A stretch of 64,000 nucleotides of DNA from Theropithecus gelada (Eukaryota; Chordata; Mammalia; Primates; Cercopithecidae). Positions 34,853 through 47,066 of the stretch are shown here, piece after piece (position 1 is the first letter of the stretch; each line of letters begins with the position of its first letter). Made by a program: the position numbers and the translations under genes. The notes below the pieces were generated by a model that was not told the DNA's origin, did no database searches, and saw nothing but the letters and a program-made list of their open reading frames with translations. The stretch covers positions 118,255,195 to 118,319,194 of the forward strand of contig NC_037669.1 of NCBI RefSeq assembly GCF_003255815.1. Reading direction: 5' to 3'.

Positions 34853-35310
34853 GGCAGGGCTCAGTGGCTCACGCCTGTAATCCCAGCACTTTGGATCTGC
34901 TGCACAGATCAACCCCATCACTAGTATTAAGCCCAGCATCCATTAGCTATTCTCCCTGATGCTCTCCCTTCCCCACTCCCTGAGAGGCCCGAGTGTGTGT
35001 TGTTCCCTGCCATGTGTCCATGTGTTCACATTGTTCAGCTCCCACTTCAGACCGAGGTGGGCGAATCACAAGGTCAGGAGATCGAGACCATCCTGGCTAA
35101 CATGGTGAAACCCCGTCTCTACTAAAAATACAAAAAATTAGCCAGGCGTGGTGGTGGGTGCCTGTAGTCCCAGCTACTCAGGAGGCTGAGGCAGGAGAAT
35201 GGCGTGAACCCAGGAGGCAGAACTTGCAGTGAGCCAAGATCGCGCCACTGCACTCCAGCCTGGGCGGCAGAGCGAGACTCCGTGTCAAAAAAAAAAAAAA
35301 AAAAAAAAAA
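34853..35310 (+). mobile_element. AluY-like interrupted by inverted L1 piece
   Basis: Alu flanked by ATCTCAGGATTCA (34840-34852 and 35311-35323). After CAGCACTTTGG (34894) about 153 bp of foreign DNA intervene before Alu wording resumes at about 35049 (ACCGAGGTGGGCGAATCAC). A and G positions and CGAGACCATCCTGGCTA are Y-type. Confidence 0.93.
34895..35047 (-). mobile_element. inverted L1 3' UTR fragment inside Alu
   Basis: The complement reads as the L1 3' UTR segment found at 35833-35985, only ~0.8-0.9 kb to the right, with roughly 90% or better match by eye. Shared wording includes GAACAATGTGAACACATGG and CATGGCAGGGAACAACACAC. No poly(A) or target-site duplication of its own. Confidence 0.87.
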
Positions 35311-35317
35311 ATCTCAG

Positions 35318-36085
35318 GATTCATTAGAGAAATGCAAAGCAAAACCACAATGAAATACCATCTCACGCCAGTCAGAATGGCGATTATTAAAAAGTCAAGA
35401 AACAACAGATTTGGCAAGGTTGCAGAGAAAAAGGAATGCTTTTACACTGTTGATGGGAGTGTAAATTCGTTCAACAATTTTGAAACTGTGGTGAGTTAGA
35501 GGCAAAAATACCATTTGACTCATTATACCAATCCCATTATTGGGTATATACCCAAAAGAATATAAATAACTCTATTAATAGTATAAAGATATATGCACAT
35601 GTATGTTTATTGCAGCACTATTCACACCAGCAAAGACATAGAATCAACCCAAATGCCCATCAGTGATAGACTGGATAAAGAAAATATGGTGCATATACAT
35701 CATGGAATACTATGCAGCCATAAAAAGGAATGAGATCATGTCCTTTGCAGGGACATGAATGGAGCTGGAAACCATTGTTCTCAGCAAACTAATGCAGGAA
35801 CAGAAAACCAAATACCACCTGTTCTCACTTATAAGTGGGTGCTGAACAATGTGAACACATGGACACATGGCAGGGAACAACACACACTGGGGCCTGTCAG
35901 GGGGTGGGGAAGGGAGGGCCTCAGGGAGAATAGCTAATGGATGCTGGGCTTAATAACTAGGTGATGGGTTGATCTGTGCAGCAAACCACCATGACGCATG
36001 TTTACCTGTGTAACAAACCTGCACATCCTGCACATGTACTCCTGAACTTAAAATAAAAGTTGAAGAAGAAAAAAGAGTATCATGA
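35318..36085 (+). mobile_element. L1 3'-end fragment (L1PA/PB-like)
   Basis: 5'-truncated sense L1, from ATTAGAGAAATGCAAAGCAA through TACTGGGT-type ORF2 end wording to the 3' UTR and an AAAATAAAAGTTGAAG end. Supplies the likely template for the inverted fragment at 34895. Confidence 0.88.
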
Positions 36086-36305
36086 TAACCTTACAAAAAA
36101 ATTTCAAGATCCATAAATGCTTGAGGGGATGGGTACCGCATCTTACATGATGAGATTATTATGCATTGCATGCCTGTATGAAAACATCCCACATACCCCA
36201 TAAATATGTACACCTACTATGTGTCCACAACAATTAAAATAAAAAATATAAAAAACAAAGAAAAAGAGAAAAAAATAAAATAAAAATTTAAAATAAAAAC
36301 AAAAG
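36086..36305 (+). mobile_element. L1MA-like 3' end
   Basis: ATGCTTGAGGGGATGGGTACC, ATTATGCATTGCATGCCTGTATG and CATACCCCATAAATATGTACACC, then an A-rich tail: the older L1M 3' terminus. Confidence 0.8.
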
Positions 36306-37860
36306 ATTTCAGGTTCCTCCCTCAGCTCATACTGATCCCTCAGGTGTTCAGTAGAGATCCCATCGGTCTCTTCCTTAGCCACTATGCTTAAGCAGCCACC
36401 GTGCTTAAGCAGCCATAGCCACATGACTCTTCCCTTGGGTCCAGGGCAGCCTGGGGCCTTCCTTTTCTGTGGCTCCTTTTATCTTTTGGTGGGCTCCTGA
36501 TGGTGGTTTGGAGCCCCATTTGCTGTGTGATGAGGGAGTGGCCACCACTCACCACTGTGGCTGTGTTTTTGGCAGGGCCCCACATGGGCACATTATGGTG
36601 CAGTTTTTCAACGATGTCGCCCATAGTCATTCATAGAGAGACTAAGAGGGTTAATGGAGCCCACCTGTTGGACACCCTAATTTTATTAAGTTGTGTATTT
36701 GCTGTCAAGCAGTGGTATATCGTCTAAATCCCCCTCTGGATTGATAGAGCCATAGGGAGGCTCCTGGGGCTCTCACCCAGTCAATGGCTGCTTGAAAGTC
36801 TTTCTAGAATTGTTTCAATTTAGGAAGATCATCAGGTTTCAAGCAGATTGGTTTGTCACCAGTTTTGTCATCTGTGCAATCCTGAGGAGTTGATCTGTTC
36901 AATGTGGGCAAAGATCCATTGTAACAATGAATCCCATCCTCCCCCATCTGGTCCAGGCTTCTCCACTCATTACAGTAGAAGATAGTCTGGGTTGCTCCCT
37001 CATCAATCAAGTGGAGAGTCCAGGAAGGTATGAATTTGCTGGGCTGTTGGTCATATTGCTGTTTCTTTTTATCCAGTTCAATCTCAGAGAAACTTCTTAT
37101 TTTAACTAGGGCAGCATTGGAAATGCTGTCATTAATGCACTGCTAGGTAAAGACTGGGGGTAACTGGTCAGGGGGTGTTTTAGGCCAAGGTGGCCCCAGG
37201 CTGGCGGCACAAAGGCAGTGAGTCAGTAACCAGGAGATTGTCTGGTTTTGGGCTTTCCCACCTCCTTAATTTTTGCCCACATCCATCTAGTTAATTCATC
37301 AAGGTTCTCAGGGCTATTCTCACTATCCCATTTACCTCTGTTGGCAGATCAAAGTGTATCTAGGCCTTATTGAGAGCTTCATCATCTCCAATATCTCCAG
37401 GAGCCAGCACCTCCCTGGATGGGGTCTCACTTCCACTATGCCATGACAAGGTGTCTTCTCAGAGACCCTACTTACTGTACCAAATCTGTTTCACCCTCCA
37501 CTGGATGGTCAGGCTGTGTGCAGGGTAAACAACAACATGAATGTGGCCAAGGTTAAAAGTCAGATAAATGCTATCCAGGGAAGAACCAGTGCATGACTAG
37601 AGGTCTCTAAGAACAGACAACATGCACATCAGCTCAACTGGTACACTGTTTACTTACAGCAAGAGGAGAAGAGGTAGTGCATGAATCCAGCCCCTTGTGG
37701 TGTGTCAGTCTCCATGGCTAATGGATTCACCCTGCAGCCAGTGCAGGCACTGTGGCTAACAATTTGTGAACTATTTTAGAGTTGGAATACCAAAGCCACA
37801 GATGACCTCAAACTATAGTTTTCTTTGGATTGACCTTGAAATATCTAAGGAAAATAATGG
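36306..37860. other. unassigned 1.5-kb block
   Basis: Less AT-rich than its neighbours. Minus-strand frames at 36388-36630 (80 codons) and 36804-37010 (68 codons) lie in order, with further short open pieces between, so it could be a decayed coding sequence. It looks loosely like an old retroviral internal region, but I found no diagnostic motif. It has no LTRs that I recognise. Confidence 0.35.
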
Positions 37861-37891
37861 AAAATGCTCTTCTTGCCTAGATGAATTTAGT

Positions 37892-37914
37892 GTGTGTGTG
37901 TGTGTGTGTGTGTG
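37892..37914. repeat. (GT)n microsatellite
   Basis: About 11-12 uninterrupted GT units, followed by a short second GT run at about 37919-37926. Confidence 0.95.
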
Positions 37915-37926
37915 ACCTGTGTGTGT

Positions 37927-38437
37927 AGTTGAGTGAGATAGAGATGAGGCTTACTACCAAATACTCAAGACCTCTTTAAGAACTTTAAGAAAAAAATCGT
38001 AAGAAGCCTCCTCAATTGCCTGTAAAACCTCTCCGGAAAATGACCTCAAGATTTTACCCTTTGATGTCTCTCCCTACCTCACCCCTTTGACAGGAGTGTA
38101 AATTCCCTAGTCAATTAGGCTTCCCTCCTCTTCTGCCCATGAAATCCCCTAGAACCTCCTTATTCTGAATCCTCATGTGCCTCCCCATTCACTATGCCAG
38201 CAGAGGCCAGGATCCCATCAATCAGGTTGCCTCATAATAAGATTGAGTCCTCGAGGCACTATCTCTAACACCCCAAAAACCTTAGGGGGGGCCCACTCAA
38301 TATCAACATCTGGGGTTCAGTATCCAAGATATTTGATCTCCATAGCTGGAAATTGGAAATAGGTCAACATGAAGTAGCTCTGTCCTCAGAGTAAGGATAG
38401 ATTGCAAAAGGCAGAAGATAAAGCAATTGCTTGTATT
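37927..38437. other. unassigned sequence
   Basis: No repeat or gene recognised. Confidence 0.35.
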
Positions 38438-38619
38438 TATTTATGTATTTATTTTATTATTGTTTTTAAGAGACAGAGTCTTGCTGTATCACCAAAGCTG
38501 AAGTGCAGTGTCCTGATCATAACTCACTGCATCCTGAAATTCCTGGGCTCAAGAGATCCTCTTTCCTAACTTAGCCTCCTAAAGTGTTAGATTATAGGCA
38601 TGAGCCACCATACTGGCCA
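38438..38619 (-). mobile_element. free left Alu monomer (FLAM-like), antisense
   Basis: A single Alu-like monomer, from AAGAGACAGAGTCTTGCTGT to TGAGCCACCATACTGGCC, without the second arm. The flanks share GCTTGTATTT and GCTTATATTT. An older fossil of the Alu lineage. Confidence 0.82.
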
Positions 38620-39047
38620 AGTGCTTATATTTGAATGAAAGCATCTGAATCTAGCAGGAAACACTGACACTGAAATTTAAATAAGTATAACTGGTAACAG
38701 GCTGTCTTTATATGTGAGGTAACCTTTGTTTTATAGATTTAAAAATATTTTCCACAGGAGCTTAAATATAATATTAATATATTTTAAGATTATTGAATAG
38801 AAGGCATAATTATTTTGCTAGCTCATGCCTGTAAATCTTACATATGCCATTCATTTAGTTACTGATGAGGGATCAACTGGTGCTTACATGAAACACAAAG
38901 AATTGTGGAGATTCAGTAGCTGACTTTTTTCCCCTCCTATCTCCCATGGGACTTTAGCCCTCCTCTGAAGAAAAACTAGAAGTTTCTAAAACCTGAGAAC
39001 AGTCATTTGTAAGAATATTACCAACCTCAAATTAAAAAGAAAGAGAG
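38620..39047. other. unassigned sequence
   Basis: AT-rich, nothing recognised. Confidence 0.35.
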
Positions 39048-39348
39048 GGCTGGGCACGGTGGGTCACACCTGTAATCGCAGCACTTTGGGAGGCCGAAGC
39101 AGTGGATCACAAGGTCAGGAGATCGAGACCATCCTGGCTAACACAGTGAAACTCCATCTTTACTAAAAATATAAAAAATTAGCTGGGTGGGGCGGCATGC
39201 GCCTGTAGTCCCAGTTACTCAGGAGGCTGAGGCAGGAGAATTGTATGAACCCAGGAGGCAGAGCTTGCAGTGAGCAGAGATCGCGCCACTGCACTCCAGC
39301 CTGGGCGACAGAGTGAGACTCCGTCTCAAAAAAAAAAAAAAAAAAAAA
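39048..39348 (+). mobile_element. AluY-like
   Basis: Full-length Alu starting GGCTGGGCACGGTGGGTCAC with an A-tail of about 20 nt. Confidence 0.95.
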
Positions 39349-39940
39349 GAAATAGAAACAATCATATATTAGATACTCATTTCTATAGAACACGGAAATG
39401 AAGACTTGTAAGTGACTTTAGACCAAAATAAGTTGACTATATATCTATAGTAGAATGCATTCTAAGAACAAAAAGGAAAAAAAAAAAAAAGAAAACCTTG
39501 AACTTCATCCTATCATCTCATTGTTTGTACTAATGGTTTTATTTTTTCAGAACTATTTTATTTTTATTGTTATGTAAAACAAATAAGCAATAATGTTTCT
39601 TTTGTGAAAAATCAAGATTTTTCAGTATAAGAGAAATGGAAGTACAATTATAGAAAATAAGTAAAAACACAATCATATAACTGAATTAGAAATATTCATA
39701 CAAACTCATGACACTAAGAGAAAAAATATATATTCTAGAACTATCTACTAAATAGTTTACTAATGATAGAATTGCAGATGGGACACACTGTGTAGGCTTT
39801 TTACTCATAATGAGGTTTATAATGCTATCATTCCACAAAAACAAACCAGGGCTTCTTAGAAAAATAGCCAATTCCATGTCTGGGTCTAGGACAGTTCAAG
39901 ACACATAAGGTAGGTAAGCTTTCAAAGATAACTTTGCAGA
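39349..39940. other. unassigned AT-rich sequence
   Basis: No gene or repeat recognised. An A-run lies at about 39477-39490. Confidence 0.35.
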
Positions 39941-41150
39941 AGCCATAATAAAAAGTCTCCCAGGAAAGAAAAGCCCAGGACCTGATGGTTTCACTGCTGA
40001 ATTCTACCAAACATTTTAAGAAGACCTAATACCAATCCTACTCAAACTATTCTGAAAAATAGAGGAGGAAGGAACACTTCTAAACCCATTCTATGAGACC
40101 AGTATTACCTTCATTCCAAAACCAGAAAAAAAAACACATCAAGAAAAGGAAATTACAAGCCAATATCTCTGATGAACATTGATGCAAAAATCCTCAACAA
40201 AATAATAGCAAATTGAATTCAATAATACATTAGAAAGATTATTCATCATCACCAAGTGCAGTTCATCCCAGGGATGCAAGGATGGTTCAATATACACAAA
40301 TCAATCAATATAATACATCATATCAACAGAATGAAGGATGAAAACCATATGATCATTTCAATTGATGCTGAAAAAACATTTGATGAAATTCAACATCCCT
40401 TCATTATAAAAACCCTCAAAAAATTGTGTATAGAAGGAACATACCTCAACATAATAAAAGCCATATATGATAGACCCTCAGCTAGTATCATTCTGAATAG
40501 GGAAAAGGCTTTCACCTTTCCTCTAAGGTCTGGAACACAACAAGGTTGCCTGCTTTCACCACTGTTATTCAACACAGTACTGGAAGTCCTTGTTAGAGCA
40601 ATCAGACAGGAGAAAGAAATAAAGGGCATCCAAATTGGAAAGGAAGAACTCAAATTATTCTGTTTGCAGATGATATGATCTTATATTTTGAAAAGCCGAA
40701 AGATAACACACACACACAAAAAAACTATTAGAACTGATAAATTCAGTAAATTTGCAGGATACAAAAGCAACATATGAAAATCAATAGCATTTATATATGC
40801 CAACAGTGAACAATTTGGAAAAGAAATTTAAAAGGTAATCTCATTGACAATACTCACAAATAAAATTAAATATCTAGAAATTAACTTAACCAAAGAAGTG
40901 AAAGATCTCTATAATAAAAACTATAAAATACTAATGAAGAAATAGAAGAAGATACCAAAAAATGAAAAACTGTTCCATGTTCATGGATTGGAAGAATCAA
41001 CATTGTTAAAATGTCCATACTACCCAGAGCAATGTGCAGATTTAATGCAATCCCTATCAAAATACCAATGACATTCTTCACATAAATAGAAAAAAAACTA
41101 TTCTAAAATTTGTACTAAACCATAAGAAACCCAGAATAACCAAAGCTATC

Positions 41151-41533
41151 TGTATTAGTTCATTCTTGCACTGCTATAAAGAAAGACCCAAGACTGGGTA
41201 ATTTATAAAGTAAAGAAGTTAAATTGGTTCATGGTTCTGCAGGCTATACAGGAAACATAGAGGCTTCTTGGGACAGCTCAGGAAACTTTCAGTCATGGTG
41301 GAAGGTGAAGAGGAGTCAAACATGTCTTATATGGCTGAAGCAGGAAAAAGTGGGGGAACTGCCACACACTTTTAAACAACCATATTTTGTGAGAACTCAT
41401 TCACTATCATGAGAACAGCAAGTGGGAAATCTGCCCCCATGATTCACTCACCTCTTGCCATACTTCACCTCCAACAATGAGGATCACAATTCAACTTGAG
41501 ACTTGGGTGCAGATACAGATTCAAACCGTGTCA
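41151..41533 (-). mobile_element. solo MaLR LTR (MST-like) in L1
   Basis: Starts TGTATTAGTTCATTCTTGCA and ends AAACCGTGTCA on the + strand. CTATC (41146-41150) and CTCTC (41534-41538) flank it, a 5-bp duplication with one change. Confidence 0.9.
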
Positions 41534-42008
41534 CTCTCCCAAGCAAAAATAACAAAACTGGCGGAATCACAATACCTTACTTGAGCTACAGTAACCAAAA
41601 CAGCATGGTATTGGCATAAAAACAGACACATAGATCAATGAAACAGAATCAATAACTCAGAAGCAAATCCACACAGCTACTGTGAACTCATTTTTAACAA
41701 AGGTGCCAAGAACATGCACTGGGGAAAAGACAGTTTCTTCAATGAATGGTGCTGGGAAAACTGGATAACCATATGCAGAAGAATGAAACTAGACCCCTAT
41801 CTCTCACCACATACAAAAATCAATCCAAAATGGATTAAAGACTTAAATCTAAGACCTCAACTATGAAGTTACTACAAGAAAACACTGGGGAAAATCTCCA
41901 TGACATTGGTCTGGGCAAAGATTTCTTGAGCAATACTCCACAAGCATATGCAACCAAAGCAAAAATGAGCAAGTGGTATCACATCAAGTTAAAAAGCTTC
42001 TGCACAGT

Positions 42009-42126
42009 GGCCAGGCACGGTGGCTCACACCTGTAATCCCAGCACTTTTGGAGGCTGAGGCAGGTGGATCACGAGGTCGGGAGATCGAGACCATCCTGGC
42101 TAATATGGTGTAACTCCATTTCTACT

Positions 42127-42168
<42 letters not shown>

Positions 42169-42349
42169 TAGCTGGACATGGTGGTGGGCGCCTGTAGTCC
42201 CAACTATTCTGGAGGCTGAGGCAGGAGAATGGTGTGAAACTGGGAGGCGGAGCTTGCAGTGAGCTGCGATCATGCCATTGCACTACAGCCTGGGTGACAC
42301 AGTGAGACTCCATCTCAAAAAAAAAAAAGAAAGAAAGAAAGAAAAGAAA
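42009..42349 (+). mobile_element. Alu with (CA)n in its middle A-rich region
   Basis: Full-length Alu whose central A-rich linker became a (CA)n run of about 18 units (about 42128-42165). AAAAAGCTTCTGCA flanks both sides. The tail has GAAA units. Confidence 0.93.
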
Positions 42350-42983
42350 AAAAAGCTTCTGCATGGCAAAGGAAATAATGAACAAAGTAAAGAGATAACC
42401 TACAGAATGGGAGAGAATATTTGCAAACTACCACTCTGACAAAGCATTAATAACCAGAATACATAAGGAACTCAAACAACTCTATAGGAAAAAACTCCAA
42501 TAATCCAATCAAAAAATGGCCAAAAGATTTGAATAGGCATTACTTAGAAGATACATGAATAGCAAACAGGAATATGAAAAGGTGCTCAGCATTATTGATC
42601 ACTAGAGAAATGCAAATCAAAACTACAATGAGATATTATCTCACCCCAGTTAAAATGTCTTGTAGCCAAAAGATAGGCAGTAACAAATGCTCGTGAGGAT
42701 GTGGAGAAAAGGGAAACCTCATACAATGTTGGTGGGAATGTAAATTAATACAACCACTATGGAGAACACTTTGGAGGTTCCTCAAAAAACTAAATAGAGC
42801 TATCATAACATACCGTAACAAAAATAGAACAATCCCACTGCTAGGTATATACTCAAAAGAAAGGAAATCAGTATATTGAAGAGATCTCTGCACTCTCATG
42901 TTTGTTGCAGCACAGTTCACAATAGTTAAGATTTAGAAGCAGCCTAAGTGTCTATCAACAGATGAATGGGTAAAGAAAATGTA

Positions 42984-44999
42984 AAGGGAAGTGAAAGATC
43001 TATACAGGGATAACTACAAACCACTGCTCAAAGAAATTAGAGATGGAACTGACAGATGGAAAAGGAAGGATAAGAAGAAGCAATATTGTTAAAATGGCCA
43101 TACTTCCCAAAGCAATTTATAGATTCAATGCTATTCCCATTAAACTACCACTGGCATTCTTCACAGAACTAGAAATAACTATTTTAAAATTCATATAAAA
43201 CCAAAAATGAGCCTGAATAGCCAAGGCAATCCTAAGCAAAAAGAATAAAGCTGGACACATCATGCTACCTGACTTAAAACTATACTACAGGGCTACAGTA
43301 ACCAAAACAGTATGATGCTAGTACAAGAACAGACCCATAGACCAAGGGAACAGAGTAGAGAACAAAGAAATAAGGCTGCACACCTACAACCATCAGATCT
43401 TTGACAAAACTGACAAAACAAGCAATGAGGAAAGGACTCCCTATTCAATAAATGGTGCTGGGGTAACTGGATAGTCATATGCAGAAAATTGAAACTGGGC
43501 CCCTTCCTTATACTATATACAAAAATCAACTCAAGATAGATTAAAGATTTAAATGTAAAACCCAAAATTATAAAAACTCTCGAAGACAACCTAGGCAATA
43601 CCATCCAGGACGTAGGCATGGGAAAAGATTTCATGATGAAGACACCAAAAACAATTGCAACAACAAAAGCAAAAATGGGCAAATGGGATCTAATTAAACT
43701 TAAGAGCTCTGCATAGCAAAAGAAACTGTCAACAGAGTAAACAGTCAACCTACAGAATGAGAGAAAATTTTTGCAAACTATGCATCTGACAAAGGTCTAA
43801 TATCCAGCATCTATTAGGAACTTAAATTTACAAGGAAAAAAACCCTCATTAACAAGTGGGCAAAGGACATAAACAGACACTTCTCAAAAGAAGACATACA
43901 TGTGGCCAAAAAGCTATGAAGAAAAACTCAACATCAATGAACATTAGAAAAATGCAATTCAAAACTATAATGAGATACTATCACACACCAGTCAGAATGG
44001 CTATTATTAAAAAGTCAAAAAAAATGGATGCTGGCAAGGTTGTGGAAAAAAAGGAATGTTTATACACTGTTAGTGGGTGTATAAATTAGTTCAATCATTG
44101 TGGAAGATAGTGTGGTGATTCCTCAAAAACATAAAGTTAGAAATACCACTTGACCCAGCAATTCTATTACTGGGTACATACCCAAAGAAATATAAATTGT
44201 TGACTGGGAGTGGTGGCTCACTCCTGTAATTCCAGCAGTTTTGGAGACCGAGGTGGGAGTATCAAATGAGGTTGGGAGTTCAAGACCAGCCTGACTAACA
44301 TGGAGAAATCCCATCTCTACTAAAAACACAAAATTAGCCGGGCATGGTGGCACATGCCTGTAATCTCAGATATTGGGAGGCTGAGGCAGGAGAATCACTT
44401 GAACCTGGGAGGCAGAGGTTGCTGTGAGCCGAGATCACACCATTGCACTCCAACCTGGGCAACAGAATGAGACTCTGTCTCAAAAAAAAATTATAAATTG
44501 TTCTATTATAAAGATACATGAATGAGTATATGATCATTGCAGCACCATCCACAATAGCAAAGACATGGAATCAACCCAAATGCCCATCAATGATAGACTG
44601 AATAAAGAAAATGTGGTACATGTATACAATGGAATACTATGCAGCCATAAAAAGGGATGAACTCATGTCCTTTGCAGGAACATGGATGGAGCTGGAGACC
44701 ATTATCTTTAGCAAACTAACACAGGAACAGACAACCAAATACTGTATATTCTCACTTATAAATGGAAGCTAAATAAGGACAACACATGGACCCAATAGAG
44801 GGGAACGATACCCACTGGGGCCTATCAGAAGGTGGAGGGTGGGGGAAGGGAAAGGATCAGGAAAAATAACTAATGGATACTAGACTTAATTCCTGAGTGA
44901 TGAAATAATCTGTACAACAAATCCTTATGACACACATTTACCTATATAACAAACCTGCACATGCTGCACATGTACCCCTGAACTTAAAATAAAAGTTAA
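42984..44999 (+). mobile_element. L1 inserted in L1, with TSD
   Basis: 5'-truncated L1 beginning in ORF2 (GTGAAAGATCTATACAGGGA) and ending CCCTGAACTTAAAATAAAAGTT. AAAGAAAATGTA occurs at 42972-42983 and 45000-45011, and the older L1 reads continuously across the join. It has Alu-free 5' and Alu-split 3' parts. Confidence 0.9.
44202..44491 (+). mobile_element. Alu in the inner L1, with TSD
   Basis: TATAAATTGTT occurs at 44191-44201 and 44492-44502. Full-length Alu. Confidence 0.94.
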
Positions 45000-45620
45000 A
45001 AAGAAAATGTAGTACATATTCATAATAGAGTACTGTTCCACCATAAAAAAAGAATGAGATCTTGTCATTTGCAACAGCATGAATGGACTGGAGATTATTA
45101 TGTTAAGTGAAATAAGCCAGGCACAAAAAGAGAAACATTCATGTTCTTGCTTACTTGTGGGATCTAAAATGAAAACAGTTGAACTCACAGACATACAGAG
45201 AAGAAGGTTGCTTACCAGAGGCTCCGAAGGTAGTTGGGACTTGGGGGTGGGTGGAGGAGATGAGTATGGTTAATGGGTCCAAAGAAATAGTTAGATTCAA
45301 TGAATAAGATCTACTCTTTGATAGCACAACAGGACAACTATAGTTAATAGTAACTGTACATTTAAAAATAATGAAAAGAGTGTAATTGGATTGATTATAA
45401 TACAAAGGATAAATGCTTGAGGGGATGGATACTCCATTCTCCCTGATATGCTTATTACACATTGCATACCAGTATCAAAACATCTCATGTACCCTATAAA
45501 TATATACACCTAGTGTGTACCCACAAAAATTTAAAAATTAAGAATTTAAAAATATTAAAAATAAAAAGATAAATTTGCATATACACACCTTAAGAAGGTT
45601 TTTAAAAAATTTTTTACACT

Positions 45621-45920
45621 GACTGGGCTCAGTGGCTCATGCCTGTAATCCCAGCACTTTGGAAGGCCAAGGTGGGCAGATCATGAGGTCAGGCATTCAG
45701 ACCAGCCTGACCAACATGGTGAAACCCCGTCTCTACTAGAAATATAAAAATTAGCTGGGCGTTGTGGCACACGCCTGTAATCCCAGCTACTCAGGAGGCT
45801 GAGGTAGGAGAATCGCTTGAACACAGGAGGCGGAGCTTGCAGTTAGCCGAGATTGTGCACTTGCACTCCAGTCTGGGCAACAAGAGCAAAACTCCATCTC
45901 AAAAAGAAAAAAGAAAAAAA
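45621..45920 (+). mobile_element. Alu
   Basis: Full-length Alu just after the L1MA end. TTTACAC is repeated at both sides. Confidence 0.94.
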
Positions 45921-45929
45921 ACTTTACAC

Positions 45930-46565
45930 AATTTCCATCTTACAGAGAAGTTGCAAGATTATTACTAAGAATCCCTGAGTGCTCTCCATCTGGAATTACC
46001 CAAACATTAACATTTTACTGCATTGTTTGCTTTTTTTTTTTTTTTCTTTCTCAACACATTTTCTGAGTTTTTTGAGAATAAGTTGCAGGCATGATACCCT
46101 TTAGTACTTAAATATTTTAGTATATTCTTTTATATAACCATGCAACAATAATCAAATTAAAACATTAACATTGATCTAATTCTACCATCTGATGTACAGA
46201 CCTTATTCAGATCTAGCCAATTATTCCGATAATGTCCTTTATAACGAATGAAAGTCTTGGATCAGGTGCTGCATTCAGCCGTCACGGCCTTTTAGTCTCC
46301 ATTATTCTCAAAGAGTTCCTCAGTCTTACCGTGTTTCATGATATGGACATTTTTGAAGAGTACAGATGAGTCATTTACTAGAATGTCCCTCAATCTGGGG
46401 TTGTCAGACCATTACAGATTGAGGTTATACAACCTTTGTCAGGAATATCATTCAAGTATTGTTGTGTTCTGCTCAGTGCAGCATGCTAGGAGGCACATGA
46501 TGTTGATTCGTCCCTTTGCTGGTGATGCTGACTTCGGCCAATTGTCTAAGGTGGTGTGGTAGAGG
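45930..46565 (-). mobile_element. ancient L1M-like fragment, antisense
   Basis: Phrases such as AAGTTGCAAGATTATTACTAAGAA, ATTTTTGAAGAGTACAGATGA, AGAATGTCCCTCAATCTGGG and AGGAGGCACATGATGTTGATT belong to a well-known old LINE-1 segment. Diverged. The orientation is inferred. Confidence 0.6.
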
Positions 46566-47004
46566 TTCACTTCTGTATATTTCTTCTTAACATTTTAATT
46601 TGCTTTGTTGGGCCTTACAACCACAACAAAAAACAAATTCATATTTGCTAGGAGCTAAAGGTAAAAAATTAAAAAGCATTCCAGCAGAGATTATGTTTGA
46701 GAAGTATTGTACAAACTAGAAAAGCATTTAAATGAAAGCAAAAAAAAGTTATTTTTAGCAATGATTTTTCTTTTAACATTTCCTAGGAAAAAATGATTTA
46801 AGGTGAAAAAGTAAGTCTCTCTGCTTTTTCATCTGAATTTTGTCAGATAAAATAACCAAGTGAAAAGAGTATCAATCCAAAGCTACATGACCTATATTTC
46901 CTCATAAAGAATAGTCTATTTTTCTCAGTCTTGTGATCTCAAATCATTCATTTACACCTTGAAAAAAATTACTTATAGTCTCTGAGTTTTAATTTCTCCT
47001 TCTA

Positions 47005-47066
47005 TGAGAGAGACAGAGAGAAAGAGAGGGAAAAAAAGAGAAAGAGAGAGAGAGGAGAGAGAGGAC
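47005..47066. repeat. GA-rich simple repeat
   Basis: Purine-only run of GAGAGA and GAAA units, about 60 bp. Confidence 0.9.

Larger units (their letters stand above)
39945..45590 (+). mobile_element. older L1 (L1MA-like) host of a nest
   Basis: Begins inside ORF2 reverse transcriptase (GGACCTGATGGTTTCACTGC). It is interrupted by a MaLR LTR (41151-41533), an Alu (42009-42349) and a second L1 (42984-44999), then resumes and ends with ATGCTTGAGGGGATGGATAC and CCCTATAAATATATACACC, an L1MA-type terminus. ORF2 is partly readable (140 codons at 40256-40678, ending near the FADD site) but full of stops. Confidence 0.88.
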
